Positions 44,163 through 55,260 of a stretch of DNA of 64,000 nt are shown here, piece by piece (positions within the stretch are counted from its first letter, which is position 1; the number at the start of each line of letters is the position of its first letter). The stretch is from Larix kaempferi. Its lineage: Eukaryota; Streptophyta; Pinopsida; Pinales; Pinaceae. The DNA lies in NCBI GenBank assembly GCA_027924585.1, contig BSBM01001446.1, forward strand, positions 496,001 through 560,000, written 5' to 3'. The notes beneath the pieces are model-generated. The model saw only the letters and a program-made list of their open reading frames with translations. It did no database searches and had not been told where the DNA came from. The translations under genes were made by a program, and so were the position numbers.

Positions 44163-44691
44163 TGTTAGTTTTCTACTTGTTTAGCATAATAACATTAAAA
44201 AATCTATCCCTAAAATAAATACAAGCACAACAAGAACAATGAACCCAACATTTCTCTCGGGGAAACCACAAAGGAGAAAACCCCGACAAACTTCCTCAAT
44301 ATAGAATTCACAAAGTACAAAGATAAACCCCAAGACAAAATCAACTTCTCTTCCACTTGTGCAAACTTCTCTCTCTCTCCTATGCGAACTTGTGTTAGTG
44401 AGATGAGTTATTACAAATGAGAAACTCATCCTCTATTTATATTCTTCCATTTGGGTGATGTTTCCCCAATTGGGCTGACTTCTCCTAACTGATTGGGTTG
44501 ACTTGTCAAATGCATAATATAATAATCTTTTACGGGTTCTTCTAGGCCAAAACAAGACCTAGGTTTTATACTAAATATTTCAATGAATCTTACATTCTCA
44601 ATTACATCAACGACATCTTCCGAAGGAGGAATACAATAATACAGTAGACAAGTACAAATAGAATATCTTCTGTAGTTACATTTCTTTAACA
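44163..44691 (-). repeat. 5' LTR of copia A (529 bp)
   Basis: TGTTAG start and TTTAACA end on the plus strand; pairs with 1150-1679. Confidence 0.92.
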
Positions 44692-45460
44692 TATTCACAA
44701 CAGTCGTCAATTGCCTTCTTAATTTCATGCTGCAATAAAGAACACGATTCAGTCATGTTGAGAGAATCCTCCTGTAATGTTCCAAGTATTTCAATTATCT
44801 TTCTTTGTTCTTCACGCAATGTTTTTACTTCTTGTTGCAGCTTATTGCAGTCTCCCATTTTACTTGTCAATTCCTTTGTTGGAAGACTGGTCAGACTAGC
44901 AAATATTTTCCACTCTAGTTATTTTTTTGTTCATAACTTCTCATTTACTTCTTTCAATTGTTCATACTCTACCATACTTTTCCATATTTGTATACTTTCT
45001 TCATGTAATTCTGTGCATCTTTCAATCATAGATCTGAGACTTTCTTTTGTAGTTTTTATCCGTTCTGATTCTTTACATACTACTGATCATTTTTCTGATA
45101 AATGAATCTTAATTTTGTATTGTAATTCCTGAAAGGATTCTCTAATAATTATTACCTTTCTTTTTGAAGAGATGTATTCATTCTTGTGATTTCCTAGAAG
45201 TATGTTGTATACTTCTTCTACTGCATTTTGTAAACTATTGGTGTCCTGTTGTGCCTTCTCTAGTTCATATTTTAGCAACCTGCCTTGTGTCACTGCTTCC
45301 TCTGTTTCCTTTTCTAATTTCTCTATCTTTTGAACAGTTAATTCCCTTTCAGACTTCAGTTGCTCGTAGTTTGCTTGTAAGGAATCCTTCTCCTTTTGAC
45401 ATGTACTTAATCTATACATATCTTCTCTGTGTCTTCTTTTGATTTTGTGTGCATTAAACA
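44692..45460 (-). pseudogene. 5' part of coiled-coil ORF of element H
   Basis: Minus-strand heptad-rich translation: KEKDSLQANYEQLKSER, VQKIEKLEKETEEAVTQGR, KYELEKAQQDTNSLQNAVEE, CNKLQQEVKTLREEQRK and SCSLLQHEIKKAIDDCCE. Three or so stops. Copia A cuts it at 44692 and the sense continues at 1149. E cuts the upstream end at 45461. The whole read is over 400 residues of coiled coil; its family was not identified. Confidence 0.55.
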
Positions 45461-46198
45461 TGTTGTTGGAACAAATATTACACCTAGGACCTTGGTCATT
45501 ATCACATTATTGATTAAATGGTCCTTAACTAGTTAATAATTGCATCCCAAGGTGTGAACAAGGTTGTTAGAAGTTAGTTAGGCTCAATTGAGACTTATCC
45601 ACAAAGTATGGGCAAAATGTGGTCTCCCTCTCGATGACCACCTCTTGCATTTATTGCACCTATTTTTCCTAAGGTGCCCTCTTTCCCTATTTTAAGGGAG
45701 TGTTGTTGACCAAAGGATCCCATACATTGTATCTAGTCATCTAGGCCCAAAACTAGCTGTTTTGGGCTCTCTTTGGATACCTAACCACCCACTAACCACC
45801 TCCCTCACATGTGTGAACCTTAGGTGAGTCTTCCAAAGCATTCCCAATGTTCACATGAGCAATTCATAAGGGTTTGAGGTGATTTGGGAGCTCTTTAGTC
45901 AACCTAGGGGGGATTTGAGTATAATCTAAGCTAGCTAAGAGTGGACACTCCAAGTGGATATTATTCCTTCCTATTTATATATAAGGATGATCCAAACTCA
46001 TTGTAATTATGGACTATTAATAAACTCTGGGATTTGATCATTTGTTATGATATTTGATCATTTATGCCTGGTTTTTTATCATTCATTTTTCCAGAATTGT
46101 TTATGCACTTATATATTTCATAGTAAGTTAAATATTCAATTGTGAGGCATCTATAGTAGCTAGATCCTACTTTGATAGATATTTTACATGGTATCAGA
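45461..46198 (+). repeat. 5' LTR of element E (about 735 bp)
   Basis: Ends TTTTACA immediately before the primer site. A TATATATAAGG stretch near 45977-45990 may be its TATA box. Confidence 0.7.
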
Positions 46199-46210
46199 TC
46201 TCTTAGAGCT
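46199..46210 (+). other. Primer binding site of element E
   Basis: TGGTATCAGATC, one base from the initiator Met tRNA match, abutting the LTR. Confidence 0.8.
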
Positions 46211-46464
46211 ATTATTCGAACCAATAGACTGTTTTAGTGGTGTGCCAGAAGCAGTGGAGAAACCACAAAAGTCCCTGGAACCATTGCATTGAATCCACTG
46301 GAGAAATCCATTTGAGTCTATCCAGGGTGTGATTCTCTCCCGAATGCACCTACTATCAAACAGGGTTCGAATCTGTTAGTGTAGATCCCCTCCCGAGTGT
46401 TGAGAGTTTTCTTCCAGGGATTCAAGTGCACCATTGTCATCAAGTGTGCAAGCAAAAATAGAAG

Positions 46465-47610
46465 ATGGAGCAAAATCTTCCAAATGTTATCACTCCATTC
46501 AACTATTTCGAATGGAAGGATTAAATGGTCATTCAGTTGAGATCCAAGGGTCTTTTAAGGATCACCATGGGCATAGAGGTTGAGCCAAACTCTGCTATGG
46601 AGAAGTCAAAATTCTTCAATAGAATGGATGAGGCATTCGACCTCCTTTGTCTCAGTGTTTCGAGAGACCTCCTGTTTCATGTAGAAAGTATATCTACTTC
46701 AAATGAAGTGTGTCTCAAGCTTGATTCTTTGTTTGGAAAGACTGATGAAATGATGTTCCATCAACTTGAGAATGAGTTGATATCACTGAGTCCAAGCAAC
46801 TTTGAATCCATCTAATACTTCTTCACCAAGTTCAAAAGATTGGTCTTGCAAATCAAACAATGTGGCATTGAAAAGAAGGAAGAATAGTTGGTTTTGTCCA
46901 TCATTTCAAAATTGGGTCCTGGTTACTCAGGTTTTGTCTCTACATTTCACTCCACAAAGCTCACAGTTAGAAAATGGAAGATGCCATCTTTGGCTAATTT
47001 CATGGAGATGCTAACTCAAGATCAAAAAAAGTTGGTCTTGATGGGTTCCATTAAGCAAAAATATCAAGTACTTGTAGCTAGAGATTCGAAGCAAGCTAGG
47101 GGAAAACCAAATCCCAAGTCAAAACCACAAGAGAAGAATATGAAGGAGAAGAAGCAGTCAAATGAAGTGAACTCAAGTTCAAGTGATGAAGATTCAAAAG
47201 TCAAGAAGATGATTAGCAAGAAAGAGAGGCCCAAGTGTGGTTATTGCAAAGGCTCTCATTATGAAAAATATTTTTTCAAAAATAAGATGGACATCCTAAC
47301 CAAGCTACTTGAAGAGCATAACATTGATGTTCCATATTTTGCAAGAAAAGAAGAAGCCAAGGTCTCTTTGGAACAAGAACATTGTCTCCATGCTACCTGC
47401 AAAAGTAATAAGTTGTATGCTTTGGGTGATAGATTTAAATATCTTCCTTTTGTCTTTGTTTCTTATCCACATTCTGACATATCATATTCAGAAACCTCTA
47501 TCCCTTCCTTGGAAGAATCTCCATCCAGTTCACCAAAGTTTCCTCCCAATACTAGTCATTTTTCACTAGTTTTTGACATGCCTTCTGAATGCTCTTTCAA
47601 AATTCATTAA
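46465..47610 (+). pseudogene. Element E gag
   Basis: ATG at 46465 in a frame that runs to 48342 with four in-frame stops and no shift. Copia Gag features: ITPFNYFEWKD near the start, RMDEAFDLLCLSVSRDLLFH, LDSLFGKTDEMMFHQLENEL, LSIISKLGPGYSGFVSTFHS. A degraded zinc box CGYCKGSHYEKYFF lacks the last Cys. The serine-rich linker SSSSDEDSKVKK precedes it. Inactive through stops at residues 20, 118, 141 and at the end. Confidence 0.8.
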
Positions 47611-48342
47611 GATCCTTTCCAATCTAATATGGAAGGTGATATGAAGGATTATATGCAGGTTATGACAGCCTTCAGACCATTTTCCCAACCATTGGATTCC
47701 CAAAAGACCATACAACCCTCAAGCTCTCCAGTTGGAAAATATCGCAATTTTATTGTTTCCAATACTGTGTCACTTGTCTATGTTGTATTTATGTCTTGCA
47801 TATCATTCCTTGGTTGGACAGTCATGTCATTGGCCATCATGGGACTATTGTTCCATATGTCTGGACCTGATCTCACCACCTATGGTTCAAAACTCAAGTC
47901 TCCAGACCCTTCAAGTTCGCTCAACTGTCAGTGTGATCTAGTTGCACACTCTTTTCTTACTGTAAAGCCATTCACTCATGGAGAAACTATACCTCTGTTG
48001 TTTTCTGCTCCATATGACTCCTATTTAGATATTTCAGAGCCTCATGAGCTTTATTTCATATTTGGGAAGGTTCTACATCAATTTGAAAGGAAAATACATG
48101 GTTTAATTCACCATATGGCAGCTGCTCAAGAAGCTAATTTTGTTGAGTCTTTTGATGTTCTTTGGGAAGGATTTTGTAGAGATATATTTTCCATTATTGA
48201 TTATGTGTTCAGTTCAAAGTTTTTATGCAGAAAGAAGCATTCTTATGATGCTCCTCCATCATCAATTGATGACTTTCAAGGGGCCTGCCAACATGTTTTT
48301 TGTCTACACAACATTGATGCATTGGTGCATGATCATGGCATC
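47611..48342 (+). pseudogene. Unidentified continuation of the E frame (about 244 codons)
   Basis: Same frame as gag, one stop codon downstream of it, where protease is expected in copia elements. No D-S-G motif occurs. It has a hydrophobic segment (NTVSLVYVVFMSCISFLGW, MSLAIMGLLFHM) that could span a membrane, then LYFIFGKVLHQFERKIHG and FCRDIFSIIDYVFSSKFLC. The reading is cut at 48343 by the CACTA end, which supplies the last eight residues of the apparent ORF. Not recognised. Confidence 0.45.
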
Positions 48343-48703
48343 CACTACAAGAAAAAAGGTCATTGGTGAGGGTCATGCCTGTGATAGACCTTTAGGGGTT
48401 GTCACCAATGTCACATATGATGACGATCCTTAAAAATCGTCGTTATACATGCCTTTTGAAATGGTCCTTTAAGTTTTGTCACCAAATCCCTTTTCAGTGA
48501 GAGTTTTGGTGAGGGTTGTTAAAGGCCCGTTGCTAATTGTCTGTTTGGTGACACTTCTAGTGACGATCTTTTATTGGCCCTCACCAATACTCTTTTTGGT
48601 TACTTTTGGTGATTGTAGAAATTTTTTTGTCACCATTGATCATTCTAATGAGTTTTTGATGACGCTATGTGACCGTCTCTATATTTTTTGACAAAATATA
48701 GTG
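48343..48703. mobile_element. CACTA-type transposon terminus, possibly a small MITE
   Basis: CACTACAAGAAAAAAGG at 48343 is a classic En/Spm (CACTA) terminal sequence. The next 330 bp hold many GTCACCAA and TTGGTGA words in both orientations, like subterminal transposase-binding repeats. The best candidate opposite end is TAGTG at 48699-48703, where these repeats stop. The inner TIR match is poor and 3-bp duplications (ATC, GTT) do not agree, so the right limit is uncertain. Confidence 0.6.
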
Positions 48704-49475
48704 GTTTAAGACCACTGCTATGGATTCTTTGTCATTATGTGTCCAAGGTCATAGTGGTTAGATTCAATGAATTTCTTAATAAGTTAGTGTGCCAATGGTA
48801 TTAGGTGCAATATCACTTATTTTGGGGGGTTGAGTGTGATGGTTGAGTATTATAACTTATGTCCATGGGTTAAGTGTGACATTTATCAATATCGCTTATT
48901 GATTCCACTACTTTTACATTCAATATTTTTTTGCAATTCAGCTGCCATGTTTGCACCATCCAATCTATTCTCATGAGAACAAATGCGAATAACTTTTGAA
49001 TTGTTTGTTAGGAGTTGATGAGAATATGAATCTTATAAGTTTGTCTCCTACTTACTTTCCTTTTCACTTGGCAATTGGCTCAAAATTAATCTCACTTACT
49101 TTGTGAGAAATGACGTCAAGGTTGTTGCTTTTTACAGTTTCACTACACCTGGCACTATCCATTCTTTGTTCATTAGACACTATACTTTTATTAGTAATTT
49201 CTTTCTCACTTGTGTTAACAAGCAAATGCCTTCCATTTTGATAAACATAAGAATTTCCATCAAAATGATGTTTACCTATTGTGTCTCCAATTCTTTGCTT
49301 TGATTCTTCAATTTTATTAGTGGCATGGGGGGTATCATTTCCCTCAAGTAATAGGAATTACTAATTTTTCCTTTGTGTCAACACATGACTCAATCCTCTT
49401 AGTTTTATCACTAGCAATTTCCCTTTATATGAAGTTCCACTAGTATGTGTAGGAACCATATTATTTAAGACATAA
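48704..49475. other. Unassigned AT-rich sequence
   Basis: About 770 bp. A short palindrome around 48700-48722 (TAGTGGTTTAAGACCACT) opens it. Otherwise no coding frame, repeat or RNA gene was recognised. Confidence 0.5.
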
Positions 49476-49886
49476 TCAAGTCGGTTAATCCAATAATGAA
49501 TGAGACTAACTTGCTAACTAGCTACGCGAAGGTTCCCCTTCATGGATAGCTTCTTAGAGGGAATATGGTCATTTAGTCGATGGACGTTTGAGACAATAAT
49601 AGGTATATGATGCCCTTAGATGTTATGGGTTGCACGCGTGCTACACTGATGCATCCAATGGTTGTTTCTCCTTGGTTTGAGAGGATTGGGAAATCTTATT
49701 AGACCATTGCAATTATTGGTCTCCAACAAGGAATTCCTAGTAAGCGTGTGTCATCAGTTTGTGTTGACTATGTCCCTACCATTTTTACACACCGATCATT
49801 ACTCCTACCAATTGAATGATTTGGTGAAGTGTTTAGATCATGTCAACAAAGGTGGCTCGCCGCCTTCAATGTCATGAGAAGTTTAA

Positions 49887-49917
<31 letters not shown>

Positions 49918-49958
49918 ATAACAAGGTTACCATAGGTGAATCCATAGTAGGATCATTA
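49476..49958 (+). pseudogene. 18S rRNA gene 3' end, decayed copy
   Basis: Contains conserved 3' small-subunit rRNA phrases in the right order: CTAACTAGCTACGCG, CTTCTTAGAGGGA, GATGCCCTTAGATGTT, GCTACACTGATGCA, AAGGAATTCCTAGTAAGCG, TTATCATTTAGAGGAAGGAG, a mutated GTAACAAGG (ATAACAAGG), and GGATCATTA at the 3' end. About 480 bp, corresponding to the last quarter or so of 18S. Many differences from the plant consensus are G/C to A/T, especially at former CpG sites, so it is a nonfunctional dispersed copy. Confidence 0.9.
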
Positions 49959-50345
49959 ATAGGTGAGTATTAGAAGATAACCCTTTGTGGGCTAGGGGAC
50001 ATTTGCACGACCCATGGTACATCTAGCTTTGTTGTGGGTGGTGGTGCCTCGTCATTCCATCCACACAATGTGACTACCCTAATTAGTGGGTCTAGGAGGT
50101 TAGAAGATGTGGAGTGGGAGACGACTATGACCCATGTGACTAGATTTATTGAGGGCAGCGATGCCTCATCGTTTCATTTGCATGATGTTGTTTCCTCAAT
50201 TATGGATCATGGGAAATCAACTATCCAATACAAGCTATCACAAGCCCCCTTCTTCGATGATGAATAATCATCGAGGAGTGTTCAGTGGATGGGTGGAAAT
50301 TCCATGAAATGCATTGGGTTGGCCACCCTAGTACTCCTTATCACC
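49959..50345 (+). pseudogene. ITS1-like sequence following the 18S fragment
   Basis: Continues directly from the 18S end. Two diverged units share TGCCTCGTCATTCCAT / TGCCTCATCGTTTCAT and a TACCCTAATTAGTGG / TTTCCTCAATTATGG part, about 115 bp apart. GGCCACCCTAGTA at 50321-50333 is one base from the conserved core known in ITS1 subrepeats of Pinaceae. Similarity fades after 50345. No 5.8S sequence was found. Confidence 0.65.
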
Positions 50346-53300
50346 CATCCAACAACTCTTGAATTTGCCCCTTAATTTCTTCATTTTCAAATAATGAAGT
50401 CCTACATAAAGCCTCATTTGACATAAGAACTTTATCTCTGAGTTTGATTCCCTACATGTTCAATCGGATGTCTTGGATGCATTTTATGAGGTTCTCATAC
50501 CAACTCACGATAACAATGCTACAATAGATCATCCAATTGCATCTATTAATTTGACCTCTCCTATCAAACTAGAAGCATGTTTTATGAGTTCCCATGGTCT
50601 TGGCGGCAGTTAAAAGGTGCTAACTTATCTTCCTTTTTGAATCACAAAATAATCAAGGAAAACTATTACGAGGCATTGATTAGTTTATGAGATTCCAATA
50701 GAGTAGGACATGCATTCCAATAGAGTTGCATTAGTTTTGGTGGCCACAACCTTCACTTTGAAGAAATTTTAATTTAATGATTTAACAATGTTTTTCCCAA
50801 ATATCTTAGTTCCATTCTAATCTTATTTTCATTGTCCACTTGGAAAAGACACTTGTCACTTAGATGTAAAAACTCCATTAATAAAACTTTACATCTTGAT
50901 CCATGCCATAGTTTTGTCCACAAATCCATGTCTTTTCTTATAGAAAATCAAACTATATTCAGGAATATTTTCTACCTTTCTTCCCCCCAGATTGTGTCAT
51001 AATTAATTCTAATTCACTCGTATGCCAGTAGGTATGACGGAAAGGAAATTGATGAAGGCATGATTCAAGGATTAAGGAGGATCAATTCACTTATGGATGA
51101 ACAACATGGCACATTAGATGGGGACCTACACACATTAAAGGATGGATAACAACATAAAGGTAAGACAAGACAATTGTTGCAAATATGGCACCAAATGATT
51201 GAGATTGGATTTATGGCCCTTGTCAACTTAATAAAACACATTTTACACTATCGACTAGCTACATTTATCTTTTAAGACTGTAAAAGGGAGGTCTTTCAGC
51301 ATGACATTATTGAGAAATTGAAACTTTTCATCGGTTTATACATGGTTTCATTTTTTGAAATGTTTATCTTTTCAATCTATGCGATGGATTGGGTTTCTAT
51401 CACATTTGGACATAGTAAGACTTGTGATGGATTGAAAGCACCTTATAATATAAGGTGTGGAAGGCCCCTTTTAGGGATTTCATCACATGTGTTTGAAACT
51501 TTTATGTTTGAACTTTATGTGATGTCACCAATGAGACTTATAAGAGATAGGATATTTACCCCTTTACATTACAATGCCTCCTACATTACCATGTCCAAGA
51601 CCCCAAGACCACACGACCTAGACACATATCCCCATGGATACTGGCCATGGAAATTCATGTGCGATTCTTTGAGTAATTATGCATGGCTATATAAGATGCA
51701 TCAATGGTTTATTTAGAGCCAAAGGCATGGTATTCATCCCTATAATGCCATTCCGAAGGCCATAAGACACCTTCATAATTCTCAAAGCCGCCTAATGGAA
51801 CCAACATACTGTATCATAGGCCAGTGATACCCTCAATAGGCCATGTGTAGTTTGTGGAGGATGGATTCTTAAATTTCAAATTAAAGTCCAAAAGTGTACC
51901 TTTGAAGTAGATGACCTTCTCAAGTCATGATCCTCCATCGAGGCCATTAAAAGGAGGGTACCTTATGGAAACATATTAGACATTTTAGGGATGGAAATAC
52001 CATTATGATGATAGATTTGTTGCTATCTCTTGGGAGGGCCATTATAAAATTCATGGAAAGGTTGGCGTAGATAGTGGCAGAGATCAAAAGTGGTTGCAAT
52101 GCCCCAAGGTTCCTTGCTTCATTAAACTCACTCATGAGGTGAATAAGCATGATAGGATGGAGAAGGAGGGATATAAACCCAATCTCCATCTTGGGGGTTC
52201 TTTAAGATTGTGTCATGGGTTTTAATGCCAAAAAGCCCCTCAATTTCACTAAATGTGGAACACATGCATGATACCCATTTTAGTAGTTTGTATGTTTTAG
52301 ACAAAAGATCATAATTGCAATGGCCTACCCTCTATATATAGGGATAAGGAATCATCTACATCACATTATATTGGCCATATCCAAATAAATATTCCATAAG
52401 TTGATATTATGTCTCACTCTCCCAATGGAATTTTGTGAAGGTTTATGCATAATCCAAATACCCGGGCTACTTAAAATTACAACATTGTAGAAGATAGTCT
52501 ATGTAGGGCACAAGTTGCAGCACACAACCTCCTATGTATGCATACAAATTCGTACTTGTGACTTCACTGATAAGATTTCGTTCTAATTAATATCAACATC
52601 ATCATCTCTATGATGATGATCATGAGTCTTAATGCCTTAGCCATAGATTAAGTTCTACAACCATAAGAAATTTATCCATCAGGTTAACGCACAAAAAAAG
52701 GTTTCTGAAAGATTATTGCTAAGCTGATCTAAACCTAATGGATATATTGACTAGGGGGACTAGAGAAGACTCAGAGATCCCTACAATAAACTATGAGACA
52801 TATTCTTATATGTGAAAGGAATTAATCGTCCAACAATAAAGGGGTTAAAACATAGGTGGAAATAACTAGTAAGGTTGTGTGAAACCATTCTCTAATTAGG
52901 GTCAACCCTCATAATTGAATAACCAAAACTACCATGTACACTGAGATTAACAACAAGAAAAGTAGATCAATTCATATATACCATGCTATCAAACAACAAG
53001 GAAAGAGGTTGTGAGGGAATGCAATTCAAGTAACAACTTCCAATAGAATAGAGCCATGCAATTGGACTCCGATCAATCCTTACTAATTGAATCGAAGGCG
53101 AGAAGTCAATTTTCGGATTCTACCTCTTAGAATCAGAGATCCCTGCATTATAAATTCTACCTCTTCACATACAATCTTTTTATTGTTTCATCCAACAATG
53201 GTGGATTCCCTGTCATCACCTCTATCACAATATGGAATGGAGATCAACGTTTTGAACCTAAACAAGTCTTGAAAGTGTTGGAAGTTGTAGAAGATAGAGG

Positions 53301-54325
53301 CATTGTGTCAACTTGATGAGTTAAATTGTTTTTGCACTTCAACATGTGTTGATTGAGTAATATGGAAATAAATTTTCTAGTTTTTGGCGAGTATCTATTA
53401 AATATTTATATTTTTCATTTGAAACTCCTAGACTAAAGTGTAAATCTTGAACATGTAGCATTGGTTTCAATGTGTGTTGATGGTTACACTTGATTATATT
53501 TCCATCCATGTTAACACCTTTATTATTAAACTAAATCGGTCATTCGTATGTTTTCCAATATGCTCATATGAAATGACAACTTGGGATGGATTCCCTCTGT
53601 ATCTTTTCTTGAAGGATTCAAGCCAATCAGTATGTATTGTTAGTTTTGGTATTTATAGTCTCCAATGTCGAATCCTCCATTCATCATTTCGAGAGGATTA
53701 AAACACTTCCTTAACATTTTCAATTTGAAAGGAGTTCGCATTCCAAGAGTTATTTGATCCCTCTCGACGCTTGGTAGATCCCCTTTAAGATGGATCTATG
53801 TTGGTGTAGGATCTAGTACCTAACTTGAGTGGTTCTTCCATATATAACAAACCCTCACTAGAGTATTTATCACCTCTGATATTACCTAGTACTAAGTTGC
53901 AACACCTAGATCAAATGCATTATGCCACATGTTCTATGTCATATTGGACTAATACAATATTATCCACCGCCCTTATTCATTTGATAATCCTCCACCATGC
54001 ATATATATATATATAATGATGATAATTATCATTATAATATAATATATTTTTGTATTAATATATATAATATCAATACTAATACATATATAAAAGAGAAAAA
54101 AACATATAGAAAAGATTAAGCAAAATATAATAAAAGTAATTAATTTCCATTTAGAGGAATTTCAATTTTGGAGGTAAAATTTAGCACAATTAAATTTGAA
54201 GTTTCAATTTTTGTGGAAACATTTGACACAATTGAATTAGATTTAACCATTTTATTATTATTATTAAATATAGTTTATTTTATGTGCATTGACTTAGATT
54301 GAGTGTTTTTTTTGTCCCTTGCTAG
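50346..54325. other. Unassigned low-complexity-free AT-rich region
   Basis: Nearly 4 kb with no recognised transposon or gene. A plus-strand reading at 51030-51240 (IDEGMIQGLRRINSLMDEQH, LQIWHQMIEIGFMALVNL) and an ORF at 51318-51716 (132 codons) look gene-like but match no family I know. A short hairpin (ATCATCATCTCTATGATGATGAT region) lies near 52590-52625. AT-rich microsatellite-like sequence is at 54000-54090, and a diverged 45-bp duplication at 54150-54240. Confidence 0.4.
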
Positions 54326-54453
54326 GAATCGAATGGTGGAACTCTAGTGGAGGTGCAGTCATGCCTTTGGAGCTGCTGCTACTCAGGGACTCGCATAGGG
54401 TTGACCGACTGCAGGAAATAAAAAATATTGTATTCCATAAGCAGCACAAGAAT
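54326..54453 (+). other. Candidate isolated exon (128 bp)
   Basis: Preceded by a good acceptor (T-rich run, then CCCTTGCTAG) and followed by a GTAAGC donor. One frame is open throughout (VMPLELLLLRDSHRVDRL, EIKNIVFHKQHKN). No neighbouring exons were found and no family was recognised. It could be a gene remnant or chance. Confidence 0.25.
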
Positions 54454-54617
54454 GTAAGCACCCATTTTTGCATATATTGGTAGTTGTTCATGATATCATT
54501 AAGATATACCTCATTCCTGATAGAAAATATAGCTTTGAGTAAGGTAAAAAGGTAGGTTGAGGACCGGTCAGGTAAACAGGGGTAGGTTGATGATCATTAC
54601 TGTGCAGGCATAGTTTC

Positions 54618-55260
54618 TTATTGACCCCTTTCTTTTTTATTGACCAAATACGTTTTTATTGACCAGGGTAGGCATTCGAGGTTTTCCTTTGAAACAGAGC
54701 ATCCTGTGGCTTTTTCGGCTTCAATTTCATCCTCGTTCGACAGGTACCTGCCCTCTTCAACTTTTCTTTCCCTGCATTTGCTATGAGAAAAAATGTTATC
54801 TTCGTGTCTGCTTGTTTGCCGTTCTTTGGGTATATTGAAACCATAACCTAGTTTCTGAATTGGGGATTCTCTACTTTCTTGCTCTGTTTCTGGCATAAAT
54901 TTATCATATAACTCCAAAAATTGTCTCCCACTATGGGAAATCACAAAGCTCTCCTTCATTTGACGACACTCTGCTAGATCAATAGCTTCTTCTTCCAAGT
55001 ATTTCCAGTGTTATGCTCGTTCAAGTGCGGAAAGCAAAACTTCTTCGTCCAAATAAATTCCCTTTTATTTCCCCTTCGATTTAATTGCTAAAACCTCAAT
55101 CACCTGGGCTTTGGTTTCCTACAAATAACTAAATTCAGCTATGTTCCCCAACAAATCTCTAAATTGTTCACCTAACAGTTGGAAACCTTTGATCGGGAAC
55201 ATTAACCGAATAGACATATGATATTTGCGGGAGCCAAAGGGAGACAATTACACACGGAAT
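54618..55260 (-). pseudogene. Unrecognised ORF remnant
   Basis: The minus strand has a 126-codon open frame (54618-54998; ECRQMKESFVISHSGRQFLE, LYDKFMPETEQESRESP, DEIEAEKATGCSVSKENLE). The same frame extends upstream over about 80 more codons (FPIKGFQLLGEQFRDLLGN) with three stops. The sustained, polar composition suggests decayed coding sequence. No family identified. Confidence 0.4.

Larger units (their letters stand above)
1150..44691 (-). mobile_element. Ty1/copia-type element A, split by nested insertions
   Basis: Both LTRs are present (1150-1679 and 44163-44691), both with TG and CA ends. A primer binding site complementary to initiator Met tRNA abuts the right LTR and a polypurine tract abuts the left LTR, giving minus orientation. 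Gag, protease and integrase remains lie at 41561-43730 and the RNase H end at 2746-3331. Most of the RT domain is missing. The LTRs differ at roughly 11-12 % of sites by eye, the most divergent pair in the nest, in keeping with it holding all the others. Flanking bases (GATTA left, TATTC right) are a poor match, so the target duplication is decayed or the ends are rearranged. Confidence 0.85.
45461..48342 (+). mobile_element. Gag-only copia-type fragment E
   Basis: One LTR (45461-46198), a primer site and a gag-containing frame, then a CACTA-type terminus. No pol and no 3' LTR were found in the window. The start may be 45461 (TGTTGTTGG) or 45464 (TGTTGG); without a partner LTR it cannot be fixed. 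Confidence 0.7.

Noticed and set aside
46360-46380. GGTTCGAATCT resembling a tRNA B box
   Set aside because: No A box, acceptor stem or cloverleaf can be drawn around it.
48320-48369. C-terminal end of the 246-codon E ORF
   Set aside because: The last eight residues are encoded by the CACTA terminal sequence, so the apparent stop is an artefact of that insertion.
52560-53330. Possible organelle DNA insertion
   Set aside because: Some phrases looked plastid-like but no organellar gene could be recognised on either strand.
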